A stretch of DNA of 64,000 nt from Nocardia neocaledoniensis (lineage in GTDB: Bacteria > Actinomycetota > Actinomycetes > Mycobacteriales > Mycobacteriaceae), in NCBI RefSeq assembly GCF_029868625.1, contig NZ_JARWOJ010000136.1, forward strand, positions 1 to 64,000. Reading direction: 5' to 3'. A program made the translations under genes and the position numbers. The notes beneath the pieces are model-generated. The model was not told the DNA's origin. It did no database searches and was given only the letters and a program-made list of their open reading frames with translations. Shown here piece after piece: positions 53,331-61,137 of the stretch (position 1 is the stretch's first letter; every line of letters starts with the position of its first letter).

Positions 53331-54494
53331 ATGCTTGGACAACTGCGCCCCGCCGCGCGCCGAATCGCCGTGCGCACCTGGTTCGATATCGGGACCGTCG
53401 CGGTCGCGCTGATCCTCTACAGCATCGCCTGGCCGACCCTGTTCGTCACCCACGAGGTGCCCGCGCCGCTCGCCCCGCTGCTCGCCGCGCTCGCGGTGTT
53501 CCCGATCCTGTTCGTGCGGATCAACCCGGCGCTGGGCTGGGCCGTCTCGGCGGGGTCCGCGCTGCTGATCTCGCTGGCACTGTCCTCGACGCCGGGCAAC
53601 GACGTGCCGTTCCAGGTGGTGCACATCATCGTGCTGTTCGTGCTGCTGTTCGCGGTGGCGCTGCGGGCTCCGGTGCCGATCGTCGTGGTGGCCTGGGCGG
53701 CGCAGTCGATGCTGTTCGCCACCACGATGCCCGGCTCGGCCACCGGACCGCTGTGGGGCTGGCCGATCGGGCTCGGCGCCATCGCGCTGTTCGGATACCT
53801 GCTGCGCACGCTGGTCGCCTCGCGGCGCAAGCTCGAACAGCAGGAGGAGGTCACCGAGGTCGAACGCGCGCGGCGGGCCATTCTCGAGGAGAAGGCGCGC
53901 ATCGCGCGTGACCTGCACGATGTCGTCGCCCACCACATGTCGATGGTGGTGGTGCAGGCCCAGACCGCGCCCTACCGGATCACCGACCTCGATCCAGCGG
54001 CACGGACCGAGTTCGAGTCCATCGGCGCCACCGCGCGGACCGCGCTCAACGAGATCCGCGGCATGCTCGGGGTACTGCGCAGCGACGGGCAGTTGCCCGA
54101 GCACGCGCCCCAGCCGCGCGCGGTCGACGTGCCCGAGCTGTGCGCCTCGGCCAAGCGGGCCGGGATGCCGGTCGAGTGGACCGTCACCGGCTCGCTGGAA
54201 TCGGTTCCGGAGACGACCGGGCTCACCATGTACCGCGTGGTGCAGGAATCCATGGCCAACGCGGCCAGGCACGCGCCGGGCGCCCCGGCACTCGTCGCGG
54301 TCGCCGTCGGCCCCGGCGCGGTGACGGTGACCGTCCGCAACGCGGCCTCGGCGACCGTGCCGCGCCCCGGCCTCGGCGGCGGGCACGGCATCGACGGGAT
54401 GCGTACCAGGGTCGAGGCGGTCGGCGGCGAACTCGACGCCGGACCCACCGGCGACGGCGGCTTCGAGGTGTCGGCGAAACTGCCCATCGCGTAG
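53331..54494 (+). CDS. Two-component sensor histidine kinase (HisKA_3 type)
   Basis: 387 aa. The N-terminal ~165 residues contain five or six membrane helices (FDIGTVAVALILYSIAWPT, LLAALAVFPILFV, AGSALLISLALS, VHIIVLFVLLFAVA); the phosphoacceptor motif is RIARDLHDVVAHHMSM (H196), and the HATPase region ends ARHAPGAPALV, GGGHGIDGMRTRVEAVGG. It pairs with the NarL-type regulator 77 bp downstream. The many membrane passes without a periplasmic loop suggest sensing in the membrane, as in DesK or VraS/LiaS-like kinases. Confidence 0.94.
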   Translation: MLGQLRPAARRIAVRTWFDIGTVAVALILYSIAWPTLFVTHEVPAPLAPLLAALAVFPILFVRINPALGWAVSAGSALLISLALSSTPGNDVPFQVVHIIVLFVLLFAVALRAPVPIVVVAWAAQSMLFATTMPGSATGPLWGWPIGLGAIALFGYLLRTLVASRRKLEQQEEVTEVERARRAILEEKARIARDLHDVVAHHMSMVVVQAQTAPYRITDLDPAARTEFESIGATARTALNEIRGMLGVLRSDGQLPEHAPQPRAVDVPELCASAKRAGMPVEWTVTGSLESVPETTGLTMYRVVQESMANAARHAPGAPALVAVAVGPGAVTVTVRNAASATVPRPGLGGGHGIDGMRTRVEAVGGELDAGPTGDGGFEVSAKLPIA

Positions 54495-54571
54495 GCGTGC
54501 CCGCCCGAGCGCGCCGACCGCGCGCGAAAGACCCGCGAACGCATCGCCTCTGCGCGCATTAGGGTGGTCGA

Positions 54572-55237
54572 GTGGCAATTACCGTTTTGATCGCCGACGA
54601 CCAGGCGATGGTCCGGCAAGGCTTCGGCGCGCTACTCGGCGCGCAGCCCGACATCAGCGTCATCGGGGACGCGGCCGACGGGCGGATCGCGGTCACCGAG
54701 GCCAAGCGGTTGCGGCCCGACGTCGTCCTCATGGACGTGCGCATGCCCGAGATGAACGGGCTGGAGGCCGCCCGCGCGATCCTGGCCGCCGGCTTCGATC
54801 CGCCGGTGCGCGTGCTGATGCTCACCACCTTCGACATCGACGACTACGTGTACGAGGCGCTGAGCCTGGGCGCGAGCGGGTTCCTGCTCAAGGACGCGCC
54901 CGCCGAGGAGCTCGTGCGGGCGGTGCGCGTGGTGGCCGACGGCGAGGCGCTGCTGGCCCCGACCATCACGCGCCGGCTGATCGCCGACGTCACCCGGCGG
55001 CGCAGCACGGCGCGCACCCCCGCCGCGCCCGCGCTGGCCTCGCTCACCCCGCGCGAACGCGAGGTACTCGAACTGGTCGCCAAGGGACTGTCGAACACCG
55101 AGATCGCTGCCGCGCTGTACGTCGCCGAGCAAACGGTGAAAACCCATGTCTCCAAGGTCTTCTCGAAGCTCGGCCTGCGCGACCGGGCCCAAGCCGTGGT
55201 GCTGGCCTATGAATCCGGCCTGGTCGTCCCCGGCTGA
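54572..55237 (+). CDS. LuxR/NarL-type response regulator
   Basis: 221 aa. Receiver domain with DD pocket in LIADDQAMV, phosphoacceptor in VVLMDVRMPEM (D55), LTTFD and LKDAP. C-terminal LuxR HTH: LASLTPREREVLELVAKGLSN then TEIAAALYVAEQTVKTHVSKVF. GTG start. Convergent downstream is the class-A-like serine hydrolase gene. Confidence 0.95.
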   Translation: MAITVLIADDQAMVRQGFGALLGAQPDISVIGDAADGRIAVTEAKRLRPDVVLMDVRMPEMNGLEAARAILAAGFDPPVRVLMLTTFDIDDYVYEALSLGASGFLLKDAPAEELVRAVRVVADGEALLAPTITRRLIADVTRRRSTARTPAAPALASLTPREREVLELVAKGLSNTEIAAALYVAEQTVKTHVSKVFSKLGLRDRAQAVVLAYESGLVVPG

Positions 55238-55247
55238 GCCGCCGGGC

Positions 55248-56144
55248 TCAGCGCGGGCACACGCCGCCGCGCAGCTCCGGCAGATGCCGGGCCAGCAGCA
55301 ACGCCATCCGGTCCAACAGCGCGGTGGTGTCGTCGAAGGTGCCCGAATCCGCTTGCGCGGCAAGGGCGACCGCCAGCTGGCCGCTGCCCACCGGCACCAG
55401 CCCGAACTGGCGCACCGTGTACATGCCGGTGTCGTCGTCGGGGCCCCAGCCGCCCTTGAACTCGGTGTCGTCGAGCAGGCCCAGACCCCAGCCCTGGTCG
55501 GGGGTGATCTCGCCCATCAGTGTCGTGACCACCTCGGTCTGCGGCAGGCACGGCAGCCGCGAGGCGAAGCGCACCTGATTGGCCAGCGACCATTCGGTGC
55601 CGCCGAACGAGGTGTAGTCGAGTTCGGTGCGCAGGCTCTCCTTGCCTGCCGGGATGTCGCCCGCCTCGTCGAGCACCTGCTGCACGGCCGCGGCCGCCTC
55701 CTCGCCGTCGCCGAGCGATTCCCAGAGCCCGTAGGCGGCGTCGTTGTCCGACACCGTGATCGCGGCCTGCACCATCTCGAAGATCGACTGGTCCTGATCG
55801 TGGCGCAGCGCGGCCACGGCCAGCGGCACCTTCATCGTGGACCAGGCGATGCCGGTGGTCCAGTCGCCGTAGATCGTCATCCGGCCGCCGCCGACGGGCA
55901 TCAGCGCCATCCCGACCTGGCCGGGCAACTGGGCCTGCAACTGGGTGAACTCCGCGGTCAGCGAGTCGGGCCGCATGATCGACAGGCCTGGGTTCCCGGC
56001 GTCCTCACTGCTCACCGCGACCGTCGGGGCACGCACCGCGGCCGGGGCGTCCGGCAACGCGCACGAAGCGCTCAGCGCGGCCGAAACGAGCACCACACTG
56101 TGCAGCAGTCCGCGAACGACCGCTGCCCTCCCTATGGAATTCAC
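55248..56144 (-). CDS. Secreted class-A beta-lactamase-fold serine hydrolase
   Basis: 298 aa with a signal peptide (RGLLHSVVLVSAALSASC); the SAC-like Cys could be a weak lipobox. Active-site elements of the class A/penicillin-binding fold are present: AWSTMKVP (S102, K105) for SxxK, TVSDNDAA (S132-D133-N134) for SDN, and EFKGGWG replacing the usual KTG. Relatives are annotated as serine hydrolases in Nocardia and mycobacteria and often lack beta-lactamase activity; the KGG change and position near sensing and signalling genes fit a cell-wall role. GGAGGA lies upstream of the GTG at 56144. Confidence 0.85.
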   Translation of the reverse strand: MNSIGRAAVVRGLLHSVVLVSAALSASCALPDAPAAVRAPTVAVSSEDAGNPGLSIMRPDSLTAEFTQLQAQLPGQVGMALMPVGGGRMTIYGDWTTGIAWSTMKVPLAVAALRHDQDQSIFEMVQAAITVSDNDAAYGLWESLGDGEEAAAAVQQVLDEAGDIPAGKESLRTELDYTSFGGTEWSLANQVRFASRLPCLPQTEVVTTLMGEITPDQGWGLGLLDDTEFKGGWGPDDDTGMYTVRQFGLVPVGSGQLAVALAAQADSGTFDDTTALLDRMALLLARHLPELRGGVCPR

Positions 56145-56340
56145 CACCGGATCCTCCCCACCACCCACTGCGCGTCGGCGCTGATCTTCGGCGGTGCAAA
56201 CTACTCGTCGAGCGCGTCCGGACGATCCCGGACGACTGATGGCAAGTTTCACCGATTTTCGGCGAGAATTCGAATGAACGTGGTCACACGCGGTCGCGGG
56301 TGCCATGCTGGTCCGCCACGGAGGCCGGAAGGGGGTCGCG

Positions 56341-59300
56341 GTGCTCGAGATTGGTGAGGTGTTCGCCGGGTTCACCGTCGAGCGGACGCTCGGCCAGGGC
56401 GGCATGGGCACGGTGTACCTGGCGCGGCATCCGCGGCTGGACCGGTTGACCGCGCTCAAGCTGCTCAATCGGGACCTGTTCGCCGACGCGCGTATTCGCG
56501 CGCGGTTCGAGCGGGAGGCCGATCTCGCCGCCGGGCTCGACCATCCCGGCATCGTCACCGTCTTCGATCGTGGCGCCGAGGGCGAACAGCTGTGGATCAG
56601 CATGCAGTACGTCGACGGGATCGACGCGGCCACCGTCGACCCGATGACGCTGCCGCCCGAGCGGGCCGTGCAGATCATCGAAGGGGTCGCCGACGCGCTG
56701 GACTACGCGCACGGCAGAGGCGTGCTGCACCGTGACGTGAAGCCGGCCAACATCCTGCTGGCCCGCTCCAGCGGTGGTCAGGGCGAGCGGGTATTCCTCA
56801 CCGACTTCGGGATCGCCCGCCTGCGCGCCGATTCCACCCATCTGACCCAGCAGGGCATGTTCACCGCGACGCTGGCCTACGCCTCGCCCGAACAGATGAC
56901 CGGCGCCGAACTCGACCACCGCTCCGATCAGTACTCCCTGGCCTGCGCCCTGTACTGGCTGTTCACCGGCGTCGCCCCCTTCGATTCCCCCGACCCGAAC
57001 GAGATCATCCGCGGCACCCTGCACCTGCCCCCGCAACCGCTGGCCCTGCGCCGCCACGGTCTCCCACCCGCGCTCGACGCGGTCCTCGCCGCCGCCATGG
57101 CCAAACATCCCGCCGCCCGCTTCGACTCCTGCACCGCCTTCGCCAAGGCGGCCCGCAAGGCCCTCACCTCCAACACCCCACCCGTCCTGCCCCGGCCCGC
57201 GGCCTACTACCCACCCGCTCCCCAGCCGTCCGCGGGTCCGTACCCACCGCCCGCCGCCGGCTACGCGCCCCAGCCGTCCCCGCCGAGACAGCCCGCCCCC
57301 CAACCCCATTGGGCACCCGTCGCACCGCAGGCGGCCGCAGCGCCACCACGCGTACCACCTGCGCCGGCGCCGCCGCACCCTGGCTCCGCCTCGCCCGTTC
57401 CGCATCCGGGTTCCGCTTCGCCCGTTCCGCATCCGGGTTCCGCATCGCCCGCGCCGCCGCATTCGGGTCTTGCTTCGCCTGCGCCGCATCCGGGTTCTGC
57501 TTCGCCCGCGCCGCCGCAGCGGGGGGCCGTTTCGCCTGCGCCGCAGGTGAGCTCGGCTTCACCAGCACTGGTACCGCAGCACTCTGACTCCGTTTCGCCC
57601 GCGCCGCCGCATTCGGGCGCGGTTCCGCCTGCGCCGCACGCGAGCTCGGCATCGCCTGCCCCGGCGCCGCCGCACCCTGACGCGGCTTCGTCTGCGCCGC
57701 AACCTGACTCCGTTTCGCCCGCGCCGCCGCGTTCGGGCGCAGTTTCGCCTGCCCCGCATGCAACCTCTGCTCCACCTGCGCCGGCACCGTCGCACCCTGA
57801 CTCGGCTTCATCTGCGCCGCAGCCGGGCTCGGCTTCGCCCGCGCCGTACGCGAGCGCCGCTTCGCCCGGCGCGCAGCGACCTGTCCCGGTCGTCCACCCC
57901 GAACCCGCGCGCTCTGGGGCACAGCACCCTCCGCAGTCGCCCGGGCCGGCAGCTGGGGAGGCCAACCTCCAGGCCCAGCCCGGGGGAGCGCAACCGCGCG
58001 ATCTGCACGGTGCGGCGCAACACTATTCGGCCGCCCCGCCCGTGGTGCGAGGAGAATCCACACCGCCCGTGGTGGGGCAGGATCTGACACCGTCGCCGTC
58101 GGTGCTGCCCGGCGACGAGCCGGGATCGTCTGTCTCGGGCGGCGCACCGGCGGGGAGTTCGGTAGGTGGGCAGCAGGATGTCACGGCTCACGGAGAGCGT
58201 GCCCAGCCCCGAGATCCGGCGGCCGCGCAGGCCCGCGATCGTGGCGCGGTCGGCGACCGATCCTCGCCGCCGCACCCCGACGGATCCGGGTCGGCGATCA
58301 CCGATGTCGTGCCGATGCCGGAGTCCGCGCGGTGGGCCGCGAACGCGAACGCGCCGACCACCGTCACCTCGATAGCGAGCTCGGCCGGCACCCCCGATCA
58401 GCCTGAAATACTCACTGGTCCAGCGGATTCCGTGGAAGCACCTCCGCTCGTGGATGAAGGTGGTGTCGCCGCTCCGGGCGTCGTCGGTGCTGCCTCCGAG
58501 AAACTACCGGGGTTCGTCGCGGACGAGGTGTACACGTCGGTCGCCGATCCAACCGGTGTCGGCGGCGATGGCGGTGCTTCGTCCGAGGAACTGCCGGGGT
58601 TCGCAGCGGACGAAGCGGGCACGTCGGTCGCCGACCCGGCCGGCGTCGGCGGCGGTTCCGATCCGGCGGGGTCGGACCGGCCACCGAGCGCTGCGGCTTC
58701 GGGCGCCCCGGTCCCCGGTTCGGCCGGTTCCCCCGCGATGACCGGTGCCCCGGGACCTGCCGCAGTAGACGCCGAGGCCGATGCCGCCGGTGAGTCAACC
58801 GATTCGCCTGGAGTTCTGGCGGTGGACGGTGGTGTTGACGTCGACGGCCGCGCTGTCGTCGACGGTGGCGCGGTGGGCGGCGGAACTTCCGCGGGCAACA
58901 GTGGCGCTGCGGCCGGCGGCGCTGGCTCGCCTGACGGCGGTGGCGGTGGCTCGGCCGACGGCAGTGGCTCTGTGGGCGGCGGAACTTCCGCGGGCAACAG
59001 TGGCGCTGCCGTCGGTGGCGGTGGCTCGCCTGACGGCGGTGGCGGCGGGTTGGCCGACGGCGGTGGCGCGGTGGGCGGCGGGACTTCCGCGGGCAACAGT
59101 GGCGCTGCGGCTGGTGGCACTGCGGTCGGTGGTGGCGGTGGCTCGGCAGACGGCACTGGGGGTGGCGCGGTCGGGGACGATGGCGCTGCGGACCCGGACA
59201 AGCCGTTCGACATGGGTGAGAGCGACTCGGCCCCACGGAATGTGGCGCAGCATCATGCGTCCGCTGGGGGGCAAGGTGTTCCGTCGGCCGAAGGCGCGCA

Positions 59301-60069
59301 TCCGGGCCCTGCGCCGCGAGGTGTTCATCCGTATCCCACACCACCGCCGCCGATGGGACGGGCCCGGCCCGGCCCACGGCTGCCCGTGCCGAAGCGGATA
59401 TCGGGTCTGCATCGGCTGGGGTGGTTGGCGCTCGTCGGTCTCGTGGTGGCGCTGGTGGCGTTGCTGGTGGCGCTGGTCGCCGTGGTGTTCGGTGGCGACG
59501 ACGAGGACGCGGCGCCGGATGCCGCCGCGGCGGGTCCGTCGAGTTCCGCTACGACAGTGGGTGATTCGTTCGCGAAGAGTCGGCGCGTGTTTCCGACCTT
59601 GGTCCCGCAGGGCGTCGCGGGCGAGGGTCAGGGTTATCGGGGCGCGCGCTGTTTCGCGGTGCGGTCGGTCAGTGAGCTGGAATGGAAAGAACCGGCACTG
59701 CAATGGAATCCGATCAGCGCCGGCTGGCAGTGTGAGCGCACCGACAACAACGCGGGCTCGGTGAGCTACCTCGTGCTCGAGTACCCCACCGCCGCGCACG
59801 CCCGGTCGGTCGTCGAGGCACTGCCCGCCGCGATCCGCTACCCCGGCGACAAGGACGGCGTCGAATTCGACCTGCGCCGCTGGGTGGTCCCCGACCCCGC
59901 GAGCACCCGCATGAGCACCGCCCATCAGGTGATCGGTTTCCCCGAGGACGACCTGCGCGCGAACTACCTCATCGCCGTGAGCCGCCGCGGCAGCAGCGGC
60001 ACCGCGGGCGCCCCACGCCCCTCCGCCCAGGACGAGGTCACCGCCTGGTGGGAGGACGTTCAACTCTGA
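56341..60069 (+). CDS. Transmembrane serine/threonine protein kinase with very long low-complexity linker
   Basis: 1242 aa. The Hanks-type kinase domain is at residues ~1-275: Gly loop LGQGGMGTVYLA, Lys in TALKLLN (K40), HRDVKPANIL (D132), DFG (D155) and SPEQMTG. Residues ~276-1010 are a low-complexity linker: first Pro/Ala/Ser repeats around SASPAPP, later Gly-rich 33-aa repeats starting VGGGTSAGNSGAA. A single membrane helix (LALVGLVVALVALLVALVAVVF, ~1027-1050) precedes an extracellular ~190-aa domain with two Cys (RGARCFAVR and GWQCERT). The GTG at 56341 has a G-rich ribosome site; ATG 56305 would add 12 aa. Probably senses envelope status. Divergent from the serine hydrolase. Confidence 0.9.
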   Translation: MLEIGEVFAGFTVERTLGQGGMGTVYLARHPRLDRLTALKLLNRDLFADARIRARFEREADLAAGLDHPGIVTVFDRGAEGEQLWISMQYVDGIDAATVDPMTLPPERAVQIIEGVADALDYAHGRGVLHRDVKPANILLARSSGGQGERVFLTDFGIARLRADSTHLTQQGMFTATLAYASPEQMTGAELDHRSDQYSLACALYWLFTGVAPFDSPDPNEIIRGTLHLPPQPLALRRHGLPPALDAVLAAAMAKHPAARFDSCTAFAKAARKALTSNTPPVLPRPAAYYPPAPQPSAGPYPPPAAGYAPQPSPPRQPAPQPHWAPVAPQAAAAPPRVPPAPAPPHPGSASPVPHPGSASPVPHPGSASPAPPHSGLASPAPHPGSASPAPPQRGAVSPAPQVSSASPALVPQHSDSVSPAPPHSGAVPPAPHASSASPAPAPPHPDAASSAPQPDSVSPAPPRSGAVSPAPHATSAPPAPAPSHPDSASSAPQPGSASPAPYASAASPGAQRPVPVVHPEPARSGAQHPPQSPGPAAGEANLQAQPGGAQPRDLHGAAQHYSAAPPVVRGESTPPVVGQDLTPSPSVLPGDEPGSSVSGGAPAGSSVGGQQDVTAHGERAQPRDPAAAQARDRGAVGDRSSPPHPDGSGSAITDVVPMPESARWAANANAPTTVTSIASSAGTPDQPEILTGPADSVEAPPLVDEGGVAAPGVVGAASEKLPGFVADEVYTSVADPTGVGGDGGASSEELPGFAADEAGTSVADPAGVGGGSDPAGSDRPPSAAASGAPVPGSAGSPAMTGAPGPAAVDAEADAAGESTDSPGVLAVDGGVDVDGRAVVDGGAVGGGTSAGNSGAAAGGAGSPDGGGGGSADGSGSVGGGTSAGNSGAAVGGGGSPDGGGGGLADGGGAVGGGTSAGNSGAAAGGTAVGGGGGSADGTGGGAVGDDGAADPDKPFDMGESDSAPRNVAQHHASAGGQGVPSAEGAHPGPAPRGVHPYPTPPPPMGRARPGPRLPVPKRISGLHRLGWLALVGLVVALVALLVALVAVVFGGDDEDAAPDAAAAGPSSSATTVGDSFAKSRRVFPTLVPQGVAGEGQGYRGARCFAVRSVSELEWKEPALQWNPISAGWQCERTDNNAGSVSYLVLEYPTAAHARSVVEALPAAIRYPGDKDGVEFDLRRWVVPDPASTRMSTAHQVIGFPEDDLRANYLIAVSRRGSSGTAGAPRPSAQDEVTAWWEDVQL
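57361..57870 (+). repeat. Degenerate Pro/Ala/Ser-encoding tandem repeats in the kinase gene
   Basis: Repeated units of roughly 30-45 bp encoding SASPAP, PHPGSASP and similar, more than ten copies with point differences. They create a long proline-rich linker after the kinase domain. The GC-rich, strand-symmetric composition also opens long false ORFs on the opposite strand. Confidence 0.85.
58873..59130 (+). repeat. 99-bp tandem repeat, three copies, Gly-rich part of the kinase linker
   Basis: The unit beginning GTGGGCGGCGG recurs at 58873, 58972 and 59071, period exactly 99 bp, so 33 residues are repeated in frame (VGGGTSAGNSGAA then a Gly/Ser/Asp-rich stretch). The third copy diverges after ~45 bp. 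Such in-frame repeats can expand or contract without breaking the reading frame. Confidence 0.9.
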
Positions 60070-60098
60070 CCATCGTCCGCTAGAACCCGAGGAGAGCT

Positions 60099-61091
60099 GT
60101 GAAACTGCTCGTCACCGGCGGTGCCGGATACATCGGCGGCGTGACCGCGCACCGACTCGTCGTCGCCGGGCATGAGGTCCACGTGCTCGACAATCTGGCC
60201 ACCGGCTTCCGGGAGAACGTCCCGGCCGCGGCGACGTTCCACGAGATGTCGGTGCACGACGTGGCCGAGATCCTCACGCCCGGAGCGGGATTCGACGGTG
60301 TGCTGCATTTCGCCGCGTCGATCGAGGTGGCCGAATCGGTACGGAACCCGGAGAAGTACTGGCACAACAACATCGAGGGCTCGTTGGCCCTGCTGCGTGC
60401 GATCCGCCGCGCTGCGGTTCCGCGGTTGATCTTCTCCAGCACCGGCAGCATGTACACCGGCGACGGCCGGACTCCCTTCGACGAACAGGCCGAGGTGCGG
60501 CCGAACAATCCTTACGCCGCGACGAAATTCACCGTGGACCAGATGATCGCGGGGGAGTGCGGCGCCTCGACCACGCTGGGCGCGGCGTCACTGCGCTACT
60601 TCAACGCCTCGGGCGCGGTCCGCACGGCCGACGGTGTGCGGCTCGGCGAGCGGCACGATCCCGAATCGCATCTGATCCCGATCCTGCTGCAGGCGGCCGA
60701 CGGGCAGCGCCCCCGTTTCACCCTCTTCGGCACCGACTATCCGACCGAGGACGGCACCTGCGTGCGGGACTACGTCCACGTCGCCGACCTCGCCGACGCA
60801 CACCTGCTCGCGCTCGACGCGGTCCGGCCCGGCGAACACGAGGTGTTCAACCTGGGCAACGGCCACGGCTTCTCCAACCGCGAGATCATCGACGCCGTGC
60901 TCGCCGTGACCGGCGCGGACTTCCCGATCGACATCGAGGACAGGCGACCCGGTGATCCGGCGGTCTGCGTCGCGTCCTCGGCCAAGGCGCACCAGCGCCT
61001 CGGCTGGACTCCGCGCCGGACGCGGGTCGCGGAGATCATCGGCGACGCGTGGGAATTCCATCGCGCCATGCTGACGGGCGCCGCGCGCTGA
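60099..61091 (+). CDS. galE: UDP-glucose 4-epimerase GalE
   Basis: 330 aa. Interconverts UDP-glucose and UDP-galactose, the source of galactofuranose for arabinogalactan. NAD motif VTGGAGYIGG at the N terminus, SSTGSMY (S113-Y119) and catalytic YAATK (Y139, K143), then YFNASGA and the C-terminal ERRPGDP-like DRRPGDPAVCVASSAKA. GAGGAG before the GTG at 60099; 30 bp after the kinase stop, so read-through is possible. A related substrate (UDP-sugar epimerase) cannot be excluded. Confidence 0.93.
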   Translation: MKLLVTGGAGYIGGVTAHRLVVAGHEVHVLDNLATGFRENVPAAATFHEMSVHDVAEILTPGAGFDGVLHFAASIEVAESVRNPEKYWHNNIEGSLALLRAIRRAAVPRLIFSSTGSMYTGDGRTPFDEQAEVRPNNPYAATKFTVDQMIAGECGASTTLGAASLRYFNASGAVRTADGVRLGERHDPESHLIPILLQAADGQRPRFTLFGTDYPTEDGTCVRDYVHVADLADAHLLALDAVRPGEHEVFNLGNGHGFSNREIIDAVLAVTGADFPIDIEDRRPGDPAVCVASSAKAHQRLGWTPRRTRVAEIIGDAWEFHRAMLTGAAR

Positions 61092-61094
61092 CGG

Positions 61095-61133
61095 CGTCGC
61101 GGTGTCACCGGGCGGCCCGGCGACACCGCGACG
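61095..61133. terminator. Hairpin between galE and ABC permease gene
   Basis: Perfect 12-bp stem (61095-61106 with 61122-61133) and a fifteen-base loop with an inner GC hairpin, directly after galE and five bases before the convergent permease stop. It should terminate from both directions. Confidence 0.7.
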
Positions 61134-61137
61134 TTCG

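Noticed and set aside
57164-58147. Long open frames on the minus strand through the kinase linker (also 57261-57965)
   Set aside because: They mirror the low-complexity Pro/Ala/Ser coding on the plus strand and give Arg/Pro/Ala-rich or Gly/Ala/Glu/Cys-periodic translations with no start signal; the plus-strand frame has a kinase domain and membrane helix at its ends.
58873-59130. Regular 99-bp repeats as a possible CRISPR-like or regulatory array
   Set aside because: They are in-frame within a coding sequence, have no spacer/repeat structure, and encode repeated peptide.
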